64,000 nucleotides of DNA. Source: Cronobacter turicensis z3032. GTDB taxonomy: Bacteria; Pseudomonadota; Gammaproteobacteria; Enterobacterales; Enterobacteriaceae. Positions 22,011 to 31,900 of the stretch are shown piece by piece (positions within the stretch are counted from its first letter, which is position 1; every line of letters begins with the position of its first letter). The position numbers and the translations under genes were made by a program. The stretch is taken from the NCBI GenBank assembly GCA_000027065.2, contig FN543093.2, positions 1,058,074 through 1,122,073 of the forward strand, in the 5' to 3' direction. Under the pieces are notes generated by a model. That model saw only the letters and a program-made list of their open reading frames with translations, was not told where the DNA came from and searched no databases.

Positions 22011-23381
22011 TTAAGCGCCGAGCATTCGCTGCTCTATCTCAACGCGGTTGGTCACTTTGGTGTCGATTTTCAGATAAGCGCTACGCTCATCGGCCACCAC
22101 AATCGCCTCGCTCACGCCCGCCGTTTCGCGTAAACGCTGCGCCAGTGTTTCATCGGCCGCCACTTCAGGCGGAATTTCCACGCGAATGCTGCTGACATAC
22201 GGCGGCTCTTTCATGGTCGTACTCACCAGCAGCCAGACGGTCGCCAGCAGCGCGCCCACCAGGAACACGGTTTGCGAATCAAACAGGCCATCGACCCAGC
22301 CGCCCAGCGATCCGCCGATCGCCACGCCCAGAAACTGACTGGTGGAGTAGACGCCCATCGCGGTGCCTTTATAGCCCGCCGGCGACTCTTTACTGATAAG
22401 CGACGGGAGCAGCGCTTCCATCAGGTTAAACGCCACGAAGAACAGCTGAACGCCGACGATAAGCTCCCAGAAGTGCGGGCCTGCGCCCCATAACACGATT
22501 TCCGCAATCAGCAGCAGCGCCACGCAGAAGAGAAACACGCGCTTCATTTTGCGCTTTGCTTCGGCGTAGATGATAAACGGCACTACAGAGACAAACGAAA
22601 TCAGCATCGTGCAGAGATAGACTTTCCAGTGCGCCGCCGCCGGATAACCCGCCGCTTCAAGCTGGCCGGGCAGGGCAACGAACGTCGACATCAGCAAAAT
22701 ATGCAGGCACATGATGCCGAAGTTGAGTTTAAGCAGCGTCGGCTCCGCCAGCACTTTGCGAAAACAGCCTTTGACCATGCCGGAATCGCGGTTCAGCACG
22801 TGGTTGCCGCTGTCCGGCACGACCCAGAGCGTAATGATAATGCCCGCGGTCGCCAGCACCGCAATCATCCAGAACAGCGCGTGCAGGCCGAGCGCGTGAG
22901 TGATAATCGGCCCCAGCACCATCGCGATAGCGAATGTCACGCCAAAGCTGACGCCGATAAATGCCATCGCTTTGGTGCGGTTCTGTTCGCGGGTGAGATC
23001 GGAAAGGAGCGCCATCACGGCGGCGGCAATCGCGCCGGAGCCCTGGAGCGCGCGTCCGAGAATAATGCCCCAGATGGAATCGGTCAGCGCCGCGACCAGG
23101 CTGCCGATAACAAAAATCACAAGCCCACCGACAATCAGCGGTTTGCGGCCGATGCGGTCAGAAAGCAGACCAAACGGCACCTGGAAAATCGCCTGCGCGA
23201 GGCCGTAAATACCAATAGCGAGGCCAATCAACGCTTCGCTTGCGCCCTGAAGCGCCATTCCGTAAGTAGTAATGACCGGCAGTACCATAAACATACCGAG
23301 CATGCGCAAAGAAAATACCGTCCCTAAACCCCATGTCGCGCGCAACTCGACTGGCGTCATTTTGTTATCGTTCATTACCAC
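22011..23381 (-). CDS. yajR: major facilitator superfamily transporter YajR
   Basis: YajR is an inner-membrane MFS transporter, probably a drug/proton antiporter. The 456-residue protein has twelve hydrophobic helices. FGLLSDRIGRKPL is the motif A loop, and motif C-like glycines follow (LGRALQGSGAIAAAVMALL). A soluble C-terminal ferredoxin-like (YAM) domain covers about residues 390-456 (IRVEIPPEVAADETLAQRLR). The physiological substrate is unknown. Confidence 0.94.
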   Translation of the reverse strand: MVMNDNKMTPVELRATWGLGTVFSLRMLGMFMVLPVITTYGMALQGASEALIGLAIGIYGLAQAIFQVPFGLLSDRIGRKPLIVGGLVIFVIGSLVAALTDSIWGIILGRALQGSGAIAAAVMALLSDLTREQNRTKAMAFIGVSFGVTFAIAMVLGPIITHALGLHALFWMIAVLATAGIIITLWVVPDSGNHVLNRDSGMVKGCFRKVLAEPTLLKLNFGIMCLHILLMSTFVALPGQLEAAGYPAAAHWKVYLCTMLISFVSVVPFIIYAEAKRKMKRVFLFCVALLLIAEIVLWGAGPHFWELIVGVQLFFVAFNLMEALLPSLISKESPAGYKGTAMGVYSTSQFLGVAIGGSLGGWVDGLFDSQTVFLVGALLATVWLLVSTTMKEPPYVSSIRVEIPPEVAADETLAQRLRETAGVSEAIVVADERSAYLKIDTKVTNRVEIEQRMLGA

Positions 23382-23505
23382 CTCAGATAAAAAGCAGGTC
23401 TTAGTGTAGTGCGAGGGCAGGGGAGGGTAAATGCCGGGTTATTTAGAAAATATTTCAAGGGTTAACTATTAATGCTGTCAATAAATCGCCCGTCGGATCG
23501 CAGCA

Positions 23506-23537
23506 ATAAAAAAGGGTGCCGCAGCACCCTTTTTCGC
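23506..23537 (-). terminator. terminator of the cyoABCDE operon
   Basis: On the minus strand AAGGGTGCTGC and GCGGCACCCTT form a compact stem followed by six T. It lies about ten bases after the cyoE stop. Confidence 0.88.
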
Positions 23538-23546
23538 CTTGATGAC

Positions 23547-24434
23547 TTACCAGACGTAAGTCAGCAAATTATGTGAATCCGGCACCATGAAATCCACGGA
23601 CATCATCACGCTCAGCGAGGTGATGGCGACAATCGAGAACACAAATAGCTTACGCGCCCAGACTTTATCGTTTTCAGCCTTGTAGCCGCGCAGAGCCATG
23701 CCAAGCCACCAGACGCTGACCGCTGCCGCTACCACCAGGTATTTATACCCGGCATAACCACCCAGCGAGAGCATCAGGGTCGCCACGGCGAAGGCGATGA
23801 TATAAAGGGTAATGTGGTTTTTCGCCACAGAGATCCCTTTTACCACCGGCAGCACCGGAATGTTGGCGGCCTGATAATCCTTGAAGCGGAAGATAGCAAT
23901 CGCATAGGAGTGCGGCATCTGCCACAGGCTGAAAATCGCAAGCAGGATCAACGCGCCGGTATCGAACTCGTTGGTCACCGCGCAGTAGCCGATAACCGGC
24001 GGCGCGGCGCCCGACAGCGAGCCAATCAGCGTGCCGTAGACCGAGTGGCGTTTCATGTAGAGGCTATAGACCCCGACGTATACCACAAAGCCCATGACCG
24101 CCAGCCACATCGCCAGCGGGTTCGCGCCGAACCAGAGCAGCATAAAGCCAGCAATACCCAGCAAGGTGGCGTACACCAGCGACATTTTCGGCGAAATCAG
24201 TCCCTTCACCAGCACACGGTTTTTCGTGCGCTCCATTTTGCGGTCAATATCACGGTCGATGTAGTTGTTGAACACACAACCGGACGCCACGACCAGCGAC
24301 ACCCCCACGAGGGTGAAAAGGAACAGGGGATAATCGATGCTGCCTTTGGAAGCCAGCAGGAATCCCCCGATAACCGATATCAGGTTGCCGAAGATGATGC
24401 CTGGTTTCGTTACTTGCAGGTATTGCTTAATCAT
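23547..24434 (-). CDS. cyoE: protoheme IX farnesyltransferase CyoE
   Basis: CyoE adds a farnesyl chain to heme b to make heme o for cytochrome bo3. The 295-residue UbiA-family membrane protein carries [18 protein letters not shown], the first DxxxD site, and the second region near [11 protein letters not shown] and [16 protein letters not shown]. The start at 24434 follows the family ([16 protein letters not shown]); 15 upstream codons are not supported. It is the last gene of the cyo operon. Confidence 0.96.
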   Translation of the reverse strand: MIKQYLQVTKPGIIFGNLISVIGGFLLASKGSIDYPLFLFTLVGVSLVVASGCVFNNYIDRDIDRKMERTKNRVLVKGLISPKMSLVYATLLGIAGFMLLWFGANPLAMWLAVMGFVVYVGVYSLYMKRHSVYGTLIGSLSGAAPPVIGYCAVTNEFDTGALILLAIFSLWQMPHSYAIAIFRFKDYQAANIPVLPVVKGISVAKNHITLYIIAFAVATLMLSLGGYAGYKYLVVAAAVSVWWLGMALRGYKAENDKVWARKLFVFSIVAITSLSVMMSVDFMVPDSHNLLTYVW

Positions 24435-24445
24435 ACTCGCCGCTC

Positions 24446-24775
24446 TTAGTGAACCATCATGTTGTAATTCAGGTTCCACATAATCCAGATAGAGCCTACC
24501 ACTACTATCGCGATAATCAGCAACGTAAAGATAAAGGCTACCAGGTTCCAGCGCTCCTCAGAGGAGGCGTTCATGTGCAGGAAGCACACCAGGTGAACCA
24601 GAATCTGTACGACTGCGGTTGCCACGACCACACCCAGCAGGGTGCCGTGAGACGCGGAGCCGTTCATGACCATCCAGAACGGGATTACTGTCAGAATGAC
24701 CGACAGGATAAACCCGATCAGGTACGTCTTAACGCCACCGTGGTGGGCGCCGTTGTGATCGGTTGAATGACTCAT
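24446..24775 (-). CDS. cyoD: cytochrome bo3 quinol oxidase subunit IV CyoD
   Basis: CyoD is a three-helix membrane subunit that helps assemble the cytochrome bo3 complex. The start at 24775 gives 109 residues ([18 protein letters not shown]). Its ATG overlaps the cyoC stop by one base, a TAATG junction. [17 protein letters not shown] between helices 2 and 3 is conserved. Confidence 0.96.
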   Translation of the reverse strand: MSHSTDHNGAHHGGVKTYLIGFILSVILTVIPFWMVMNGSASHGTLLGVVVATAVVQILVHLVCFLHMNASSEERWNLVAFIFTLLIIAIVVVGSIWIMWNLNYNMMVH

Positions 24776-25392
24776 TACATCGCCCCCATCAGATAGACTA
24801 CAGAGAACACACAGATCCAGACTACGTCCAGGAAGTGCCAGAACATGCTCAGGCACATCAGGCGCGCGCGGTTATTGTGGGTCAGACCGCGGCGGGAGAC
24901 GTGAATCATCATCACGACCATCCAGATAAGGCCAGAGGTCACGTGGATACCGTGGGTGCCGACCAGCGTAAAGAACGCTGACAGGAAGCCGCTCTTATCC
25001 GGACCGAAGCCTTCCGCGATCAGATGATGGAATTCATAGATTTCCATCGCCACGAACCCTGCGCCGAACAGGAAGGTCAGGGCGAGCCAGGACATCACCT
25101 GGCTCTGTTTGTCTTTATTCATGGCGATCATCGCCATGCCATACGTGATGGAGGAGAACAACAGCAGGAAAGTTTCAACCAGCACAAACGGCAGTTCGAA
25201 AATGTCTTTCCCGGTCGGGCCCCCCGCCGTGCCGTTCACGAGAACGGCATAGGTGGCAAACAGACATGCAAAGAGAATGCAGTCGCTCATCAGGTAGATC
25301 CAGAAGCCAAAGACTTTATTGGCTCCTGCATCGTGGTGCCCATGCTCATGGCTGCCATGGGCAAGTTCGTGATTAATGCTCTCAGTTGACAT
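24775..25392 (-). CDS. cyoC: cytochrome bo3 quinol oxidase subunit III CyoC
   Basis: CyoC is the five-helix subunit III of the terminal oxidase. The 205-residue protein has a His-rich N-terminus ([12 protein letters not shown]), then [21 protein letters not shown] and a C-terminal [19 protein letters not shown]. Its start overlaps the cyoB end by 11 bases, consistent with coupled translation. Confidence 0.96.
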   Translation of the reverse strand: MSTESINHELAHGSHEHGHHDAGANKVFGFWIYLMSDCILFACLFATYAVLVNGTAGGPTGKDIFELPFVLVETFLLLFSSITYGMAMIAMNKDKQSQVMSWLALTFLFGAGFVAMEIYEFHHLIAEGFGPDKSGFLSAFFTLVGTHGIHVTSGLIWMVVMMIHVSRRGLTHNNRARLMCLSMFWHFLDVVWICVFSVVYLMGAM

Positions 25393-27373
25393 TTTTCAGC
25401 CCTGCTTTGGTGATTTCTTCGAAGTGCTGGTTTTCCAGTTTCTCAACGGTGGCTACTGGTACGTAGTAATCCACGTCTTCATCGAAGCTCTTCGCAATCC
25501 AGGTAATAACGATACCTGCGAAGCCCAGAATAGCCAGCCACCAGATGTGCCAGATCATCGCGAAGCCAAAGATGGTGCTGAACGCGCCGATGAAAATGCC
25601 TGCTGCGCTGTTCTTCGGCATATGAATTTCTTCATAGTGCGCCGGCTGCTTGTAAGCTTCACCTTTGTCTTTCATTTCCCAGAACGCGTCGCGCTCGTGG
25701 ATTTCCGGTACAACCGCGAAGTTATAGAACGGCGGCGGAGAAGAGGTTGCCCACTCCAGCGTACGGCCGCCCCACGGGTCGCCAGTCAGGTCACGGTTCA
25801 GGTGACGGTCACGGACGCTCACGTAGATCTGCAGGATGATGCACAGAATACCGCACGCAATCAGCAGCGCGCCGATTTCCGCGACGATCATCAGCGGCTG
25901 GAACATCGGGTCGATGTTCTGGCTCACACGACGCGTCATACCCATGAAGCCCATGGCGTACAGCGGCATAAAGGTCACGAAGAAGCCGATGATCCAGAAC
26001 CAGAAAGCACGGATGCCCCAGCTCTCGTTCATCTTGTAGCCAAAGGCTTTCGGCCACCAGTAGCTCATGCCTGCGAAGCAACCAAATACCACGCCGCCGA
26101 TGATGACGTTATGGAAGTGCGCAATCAGGAACAGGCTGTTGTGCAGGACGAAGTCTGCGCCCGGTACCGCCAGCAGCACGCCGGTCATACCACCGATGGA
26201 GAAGGTGATGATGAAGCCGATGGTCCACAGCATGGAGGAGTGGAACTGAATACGGCCCTGATACATGGTAAACAGCCAGTTGAAGATCTTCACCCCGGTC
26301 GGGATGGCGATAATCATCGTGGTGATACCAAAGAAGGCGTTAACGTTCGCGCCACTACCCATGGTGAAGAAGTGGTGCAGCCACACGATGAACGACAGCA
26401 CGGTAATCGCGATGGTCGCCCAAACGAGGGAGGTGTAACCAAACAGACGTTTCTTCGAGAAGGTGGAGGTGATTTCAGAGAACACACCAAACACCGGCAG
26501 AACCAGGATGTACACTTCCGGATGGCCCCAGGCCCAAATCAGGTTCACGTACATCATCATGTTGCCACCCATATCATTGGTAAAGAAATGGGTGCCCAGA
26601 TAGCGGTCCAGGGTTAGCAACGCAATAGTGACGGTCAGGATCGGGAAGGAGACGATAATCAGGACGTTAGTACACAGCGACGCCCAGGTGAATACCGGCA
26701 TTTTGAACATGGTCATGCCCGGCGCACGCATCTTCAGAATGGTCACGAAGAAGTTGATACCGGTCAGTGTCGTACCAATACCGGAGAGCTGGAGACTCCA
26801 GATCCAGTAGTCCACCCCAACGCCCGGACTGTACTCAATGCCCGAGAGCGGCGGATAAGCCACCCAACCGGTCTGAGCAAACTCGCCCACGCCCAGAGAG
26901 ACGTTCACCAGGATTACCCCGACAACCGTGAACCAGAAGCTCAGGTTGTTCAGGAACGGATAAGCCACGTCGCGCGCGCCGATCTGCAGCGGAACCACCA
27001 GGTTCATCAGACCGATAACGAACGGCATCGCCACGAAGAAGATCATGATAACGCCGTGGGCGGTAAAGATCTGATCGTAGTGATGCGGCGGCAGGAACCC
27101 GGCTTCGCCGGAGGCCGCCAGCAATTGCTGGGTACGCATCATGATGGCGTCCGCGAAGCCGCGAACCAGCATCACGATAGCCACGAGGATATACATCACC
27201 CCGAGACGTTTGTGGTCCACTGACGTGAGCCACTCGTTCCACAGATAAGACCACTTACCGAAGTAAGTGATAGCTGCTACTAACGCCAGACCCCCGACGA
27301 TAATGGCAGCCACCGTAACCATGATAATCGGCTCATGGTACGGGATTGCATCCAGTGTAAGTTTTCCGAACAT
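25382..27373 (-). CDS. cyoB: cytochrome bo3 quinol oxidase subunit I CyoB
   Basis: CyoB is the catalytic heme-copper subunit that reduces oxygen to water with ubiquinol electrons and pumps protons. The 663 residues match E. coli. [16 protein letters not shown] holds a low-spin heme ligand; [12 protein letters not shown] has the cross-linked His-Tyr pair at copper B; HHFFTMG supplies the other two copper ligands; and [12 protein letters not shown] supplies the heme ligands of helix X. It starts 19 bases after cyoA. Confidence 0.98.
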   Translation of the reverse strand: MFGKLTLDAIPYHEPIIMVTVAAIIVGGLALVAAITYFGKWSYLWNEWLTSVDHKRLGVMYILVAIVMLVRGFADAIMMRTQQLLAASGEAGFLPPHHYDQIFTAHGVIMIFFVAMPFVIGLMNLVVPLQIGARDVAYPFLNNLSFWFTVVGVILVNVSLGVGEFAQTGWVAYPPLSGIEYSPGVGVDYWIWSLQLSGIGTTLTGINFFVTILKMRAPGMTMFKMPVFTWASLCTNVLIIVSFPILTVTIALLTLDRYLGTHFFTNDMGGNMMMYVNLIWAWGHPEVYILVLPVFGVFSEITSTFSKKRLFGYTSLVWATIAITVLSFIVWLHHFFTMGSGANVNAFFGITTMIIAIPTGVKIFNWLFTMYQGRIQFHSSMLWTIGFIITFSIGGMTGVLLAVPGADFVLHNSLFLIAHFHNVIIGGVVFGCFAGMSYWWPKAFGYKMNESWGIRAFWFWIIGFFVTFMPLYAMGFMGMTRRVSQNIDPMFQPLMIVAEIGALLIACGILCIILQIYVSVRDRHLNRDLTGDPWGGRTLEWATSSPPPFYNFAVVPEIHERDAFWEMKDKGEAYKQPAHYEEIHMPKNSAAGIFIGAFSTIFGFAMIWHIWWLAILGFAGIVITWIAKSFDEDVDYYVPVATVEKLENQHFEEITKAGLKNVN

Positions 27374-27392
27374 CGTATTATTCCTCGGCCCC

Positions 27393-28340
27393 TTAGTGAG
27401 AGGTTTCCGCGTGATTCATGTCCATGCCTTCCATGCCTTCGTGGGCGTTATGCTCCCCTTCAGACTGAGTCATATCCATGCTCTTCCCAGGTCCCATGAA
27501 TTTGTTAATGACATCTTTAAACAAATCCGGTTTTACGCTGGAGAAGTATTCGACTTTGTTGTATTCGCTCGGGGCCGCCAGCTTGTCATAGGTCGCCATA
27601 TCGTTAATGGTTTTGCCAGACTGCTTCGCTTTAGCCACCCACTGGTTGAAGGTCTCGTTATCCGGCGTGGCGATTGCCTTGAACTTCATGCCGGAGAAAC
27701 CTGCACCACTGTAGTTAGCAGAAATACCGTCGTAGGTGCCGGCTTCGTTCGCAATCAGGTGCAGTTTGGTCTGCATACCTGCCATTGCGTAGATCTGGCT
27801 ACCCAGTCGCGGAATAAAGAAGGAGTTCATCACCGAGTTGGAGGTGATTTTGAATTCCACAGGCGTATTCGCCGGGAACGCGATTTCATTGACCGTAGCG
27901 ATACCCTGCTCCGGATAAATGAAGAACCACTTCCAGTCCATTGCGATAACTTCGATGGTCACCGGCTTCTCATCGTGCACCAGCGGACGGCTGGGTTCGA
28001 GCGAGTGCGTGGTTTTCCATGTCAGTACTGCAAGGAAAATGATGATAAGGATCGGGATGGTCCAGACAACAGCTTCAACTTTGTTGGAGTGTGACCAGTT
28101 GGGGCTGTATTTTGCGTCCTTATTGGTTGCCCGATATTTCCAGGCGAAGCCAATAGCCATCAAGATGGCTGGAATCACGACAATCAACATCAGCCCGAGG
28201 GCGGTCAGTATCAGTGAACGTTGCTCCAGTCCAATCTGTCCTTTGGGGTTGAGAAGCGCAGCATCGCAGCCACTGAGTAATACAGTGCCTGCGAATAATG
28301 ACAGCAGTCCCAAACTTTTATTGTATTTCCTGAGTCTCAT
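27393..28340 (-). CDS. cyoA: cytochrome bo3 quinol oxidase subunit II CyoA
   Basis: CyoA is the subunit II lipoprotein of the oxidase. The 315-residue protein has a lipobox LSGC with Cys25 as the lipidation site, two membrane helices (about 48-68 and 92-110), and a periplasmic cupredoxin-like domain that lacks the copper A ligands, as in other quinol oxidases. The C-terminus is rich in His, Met and acidic residues ([19 protein letters not shown]). It is the first gene of cyoABCDE. Confidence 0.97.
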   Translation of the reverse strand: MRLRKYNKSLGLLSLFAGTVLLSGCDAALLNPKGQIGLEQRSLILTALGLMLIVVIPAILMAIGFAWKYRATNKDAKYSPNWSHSNKVEAVVWTIPILIIIFLAVLTWKTTHSLEPSRPLVHDEKPVTIEVIAMDWKWFFIYPEQGIATVNEIAFPANTPVEFKITSNSVMNSFFIPRLGSQIYAMAGMQTKLHLIANEAGTYDGISANYSGAGFSGMKFKAIATPDNETFNQWVAKAKQSGKTINDMATYDKLAAPSEYNKVEYFSSVKPDLFKDVINKFMGPGKSMDMTQSEGEHNAHEGMEGMDMNHAETSH

Positions 28341-28390
28341 TTAACGACCTCAATTCAGGGGGATCTGGTGGCGGTTAAAGTGTGCCGGGC

Positions 28391-28419
28391 ATTTTACGGG
28401 AAGGTTACATTACTGTAAA
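28391..28419 (-). promoter_or_regulatory. candidate sigma70 promoter of cyoABCDE
   Basis: Reading toward cyoA, TTTACA (28419-28414) and TAAAAT (28396-28391) are separated by exactly 17 bases. They lie about 50 bases upstream of the cyoA start. In E. coli this operon is repressed by ArcA and Fnr, but no clear site for either could be assigned close to these hexamers. Confidence 0.55.
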
Positions 28420-28859
28420 CACGAATGGCGCAGTGTCTGCGGCGTGTAACCGGGTTCTGTCGCAACCGTCACAGCCAATGCAACAAAATGTAAAATGTAA
28501 GTCATGACAGCCACATGGCAAGGGTTATAACAAAATCCTATGTAAAGTAAGGTCAAGACGGGAATTGAGTATATAGGGGAGAAAATAACATACAATAAAT
28601 TAACAAGGCGGTTTCAAATGCGAAACAATAACGCCACGGAAATAATTCTTCACCGTGCTGAATCGTTAAAAATAATGTCGCACAGAATGATAAACGAAAT
28701 TATTTAAAGTCTCTGCTACCAAATTTCGATAAATATATCTAAGCAAATCAGATGCTATTTTATTGACCAGAAAAATGAAACACTTTCTTCGTTGTGCTTT
28801 TTTTTGGCGATAAAAGCAACAAAAAAACAACAAATATTCAGGGTAAAGGGTTGATACAC
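28420..28859. other. AT-rich intergenic region between divergent cyoA and hscC
   Basis: About 440 bases hold no convincing gene. From about 28550 to 28800 the region is strikingly AT-rich compared with the surrounding sequence. A CCTTGTTAATTTATT stretch on the minus strand near 28605-28591 loosely resembles an ArcA box. No terminator, transposase remnant or direct repeat marking an insertion could be seen. It must contain the hscC promoter, but no hexamer pair could be chosen with confidence. Confidence 0.4.
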
Positions 28860-30560
28860 ATGGAAACAGCAACGCCACTGGTAGGCATCGATCTGGGCAC
28901 GTCCAACAGCGCGGTGGCCTGGTTTAATGACGGACGCGCCGCGCTGATTGCCGATGGCCAACAGCGTTTACTGACGCCGTCCGTCGTCGGGCTGGACGAT
29001 AAGGGCCATTTAATTGTGGGGGAGGCGGCGAAAGCGCGGCTGGTGAGCCACCCGACCCTCACACATGCCAGCTTCAAGCGCTACATGGGCACCGATAAAA
29101 TTTTTGCGCTCGGCGAACATCGCTTCCGTGCTGAGGAGCTCTCTGCCCTTGTGTTGCGCAAGCTGAAAGCCGATGCGGAAGTGGCGCTTGGCTGCGCCAT
29201 CACTCGCGCGGTCATCACCGTGCCGGCCTGGTTTAACGATATCCAGCGTAAAGCGGTTAAAACCGCAGGCCATCTGGCGGGGCTTTCGGTTGAGCGGCTG
29301 GTGAATGAACCGACGGCGGCCTCGCTCGCCTACGGCCTTGCCGATAACCGCGAGCAAAAGTTTCTGGTTTTCGATCTTGGCGGCGGCACGTTTGACGTTT
29401 CCATCGTCGATATGTTTGAAGGCGTGATTGAAGTGCGCGCCAGCAGCGGCGACGCGCGCCTCGGCGGCGATGACTTCACCGATATCATCCGCCAGTGGAT
29501 GCTCTCGTGTTACCCGCACTATCAGCCGTCGGGCGCGCAGGACGAAGCGCAACTGGTGGCAGAGGCCGAAAATCTCAAACGGCAACTGACGAACCAGGCG
29601 CAGGCGACCGCCACGCTCAATGTGGGCGGTCATGACATGACGTGGACGCTCGACAACGACACTTTAACGGAGATCTGCCAGCCGCTGCTGGCGCGCCTCA
29701 AACAGCCGGTCATCCAGGCGCTGCGCGACGCCCGCTTTGATATCAGCGATCTGGATGATGTGATTCTGGTGGGCGGCGCCACGCGTATGCCGGTAGTGCG
29801 TCAGCTGGCCGCGCGTATGTTTGGCCGCTTCCCGCGCGCTGAACTCAACCCCGATGAAGTCGTCGCGCTCGGCGCGGGCATCCAGGCGGGGCTCGCCAGC
29901 CTTGACGCCGCGCTGGACGACATCGTGCTGACCGACGTCATGCCGTATTCGCTTGGCATCGAAACGGCGCGTCGCAACGGCGAGCGCTATGACAGCGGCT
30001 ATTTCCTGCCCATCATTGAGCGCAACAGCTTTGTGCCGGTCAGCATGTTCCGTTCTATTTCTACCGTTTACGATAACCAGCGCCAGCTTGAGATCGCCGT
30101 GTTTCAGGGTGAAGCGCGCCGGGTCGCGGAAAATATTCTGCTCGATAAATTTACGCTTGATGTTCCCGCGCGCCCGGCGGGCGAGGTGACGGTGGATGTG
30201 CGCTTCACCTATACCCTCGACGGCATTCTGGAAGTGGAGTGTAAAGTGGACGGCCAGGAGAGCGCGGCGTCGCTGGTGATTGAGCGCGCGCCCGGCAGCC
30301 TTAGCCCGGAAGAGATTAAGCAGCGGCTGGCGCAACTCGACGCCCTGAAAATTCATCCGCGCGATCGCACGGAGAACCGGCAACTGCTGGCGCAGGCGAG
30401 CCTGCGTTATGAGCAAACGCTCGGTGAAAGGCGCCATCTTATCGATCACTACAGCGCGCAGTTCGAGCAGGCGCTGGAGAGTCAGGATCTGCGCGAGATC
30501 GCGCTCGCACGCCAGGCGCTGGAGCAGATCCTCGCGCAGTTTGACGACGGATTGCGCTAA
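28860..30560 (+). CDS. hscC: Hsp70 family chaperone HscC
   Basis: HscC is a specialised DnaK paralogue. The 566-residue protein starts at 28860 (METATPLVGIDLGTSNSAV); a longer frame adds 22 lysine/asparagine-rich residues before it. Phosphate-1 GIDLGTSNS, phosphate-2 FDLGGGTFDVSIVD and the adenosine motif LVGGATRMPVVRQLAARMFG define the ATPase domain (to about residue 375). The substrate-binding beta part contains ITPYSLG-like MPYSLGIETARRNGERY, followed by a short helical lid. It lacks the long DnaK C-terminal tail, as E. coli HscC does. Its stop overlaps the djlC start, so the two make a chaperone/J-protein pair. Confidence 0.9.
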   Translation: METATPLVGIDLGTSNSAVAWFNDGRAALIADGQQRLLTPSVVGLDDKGHLIVGEAAKARLVSHPTLTHASFKRYMGTDKIFALGEHRFRAEELSALVLRKLKADAEVALGCAITRAVITVPAWFNDIQRKAVKTAGHLAGLSVERLVNEPTAASLAYGLADNREQKFLVFDLGGGTFDVSIVDMFEGVIEVRASSGDARLGGDDFTDIIRQWMLSCYPHYQPSGAQDEAQLVAEAENLKRQLTNQAQATATLNVGGHDMTWTLDNDTLTEICQPLLARLKQPVIQALRDARFDISDLDDVILVGGATRMPVVRQLAARMFGRFPRAELNPDEVVALGAGIQAGLASLDAALDDIVLTDVMPYSLGIETARRNGERYDSGYFLPIIERNSFVPVSMFRSISTVYDNQRQLEIAVFQGEARRVAENILLDKFTLDVPARPAGEVTVDVRFTYTLDGILEVECKVDGQESAASLVIERAPGSLSPEEIKQRLAQLDALKIHPRDRTENRQLLAQASLRYEQTLGERRHLIDHYSAQFEQALESQDLREIALARQALEQILAQFDDGLR

Positions 30561-31900
30561 TGGACGCCTGGACGGTACTCGGCCTTGAGCCGACCAAAGA
30601 TAAAGCCGCACTGCGCCGCGCGTGGGCGAAAATCGTCAAACAGCATCGCCCGGATCAGGATCCGCAAAAGTATCAGCAGTTGCGGGAAGCCTATGAGGCG
30701 GCGCAGCGCTATCAGGATTATGACGACGAAGAAGAGGGTGAAGAGGCGGATGATGAAAACGTCATCACGTACCGCTTTACGCCGCAACCGCCATTAACGC
30801 CGCAGGAAGCGCCGCTGCCGCAGGCGGAAACCGTGGCCCTCGCAGACTGGGAGCCGCAGACGCTTAATGAACAAGCGCAGGCGCTCGCAACCACAATTGT
30901 GGCTGACGAGATGTCGGGCTGTCAGCAGTTAGAGGCGTTTCTGGCTGCCGGACTGCCGGATGCGCTGGCGGCACGTCGGTATTTCAGCGAGAGGCTTGCC
31001 GATGCGCTCTCTGAAGAGCAGTGGCTGACGCGCGGCATGCTGGAGCATGTGGGCAGAATCATGGGCTGGGAGCTTGATCACTACCGCAGCACGGCGCTAC
31101 CTGACGTGCTGATCTGGGCGCTTGAGGCGCGTATCGCCACGACGGAAGAAGATTACCGGATGGTCGTGGAGCGCGGGCAGCATCAGGCGAGCTGGCTGTC
31201 GAAAGCCCGCTGGACGCTGATAAGCGAGCCGCAGGCGCCGCTACCCTGGTGGGGGCGTCTGTGGCCCGGATTTCTTGATGAGGCTCGCCAGCGTGTACAC
31301 ACAATGTGCAGCGAGCAACCAGGGTTATGGCAGCGGCTTAATCCGGTCATTATTGCGCTTTTATCTACGCCTGGCTGGGCGCTGTCACTCCATACCTTCA
31401 TTTCTGTTATCTTCTGGGGCGGCGTGCTGGGGTTCCTGGCTCTCGACCCGCAGGTGACGGCGGTGGATGTCGGGATTGTCGGCGCGATAGTGGTCGTTTA
31501 CCTGTTCGGCATACCTCATCTCTGGAACCGCTATCCAGAAAGCAGCCGTCAGCGGATCGGCATTCGTGTGGGCTACGTGTTGTTATCCGTCGCGTTACTT
31601 GCCCTTCCGGTGGGAGAGTTTGCGCGATATACCGTCGGGTTTTACCAGAAAAACCATGACATCTCGCCACTGGTGTATGTGGCGGTCATTATCGTGGCGG
31701 TGCTGGTGGTGTGTTTAAGACCGCATACGCGGTCCTGGTGGCGCTGGCCCATTGATATTATCTCCGGGCCGGTGGGGTTTCCTGTCAAGCTTATCAGTCA
31801 GCTTCCGTGGATCATTAACCTGTTTTTGATTCCGTTCGGCACTAAAGTGTACAGCGCGATGATAAGCAATATGATCGTGTTACTACGCCTTGGGCTCTGA
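30560..31900 (+). CDS. djlC: J-domain membrane protein DjlC, partner of HscC
   Basis: This 446-residue protein starts with a J-like domain (about 1-50: MDAWTVLGLEPTKDKAALRR). Its loop reads His29-Arg-Pro-Asp32, one residue longer than the canonical HPD. A very acidic linker follows (DDEEEGEEADDE), then a helical middle region, then four or five hydrophobic segments from about residue 270 to 425. In E. coli DjlB and DjlC are membrane J-proteins that stimulate HscC. The ATG overlaps the hscC stop by one base (TAATG). The end overlaps the convergent ampG end by 18 bases. Confidence 0.85.
   Translation: MDAWTVLGLEPTKDKAALRRAWAKIVKQHRPDQDPQKYQQLREAYEAAQRYQDYDDEEEGEEADDENVITYRFTPQPPLTPQEAPLPQAETVALADWEPQTLNEQAQALATTIVADEMSGCQQLEAFLAAGLPDALAARRYFSERLADALSEEQWLTRGMLEHVGRIMGWELDHYRSTALPDVLIWALEARIATTEEDYRMVVERGQHQASWLSKARWTLISEPQAPLPWWGRLWPGFLDEARQRVHTMCSEQPGLWQRLNPVIIALLSTPGWALSLHTFISVIFWGGVLGFLALDPQVTAVDVGIVGAIVVVYLFGIPHLWNRYPESSRQRIGIRVGYVLLSVALLALPVGEFARYTVGFYQKNHDISPLVYVAVIIVAVLVVCLRPHTRSWWRWPIDIISGPVGFPVKLISQLPWIINLFLIPFGTKVYSAMISNMIVLLRLGL

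Noticed and set aside
25376..26617. 413-codon plus-strand open frame opposite cyoB
   Set aside because: It lies antisense to an unmistakable full-length cyoB; GC-rich codon use creates long mirror frames. Its His/Asp/Arg-rich protein resembles no family.
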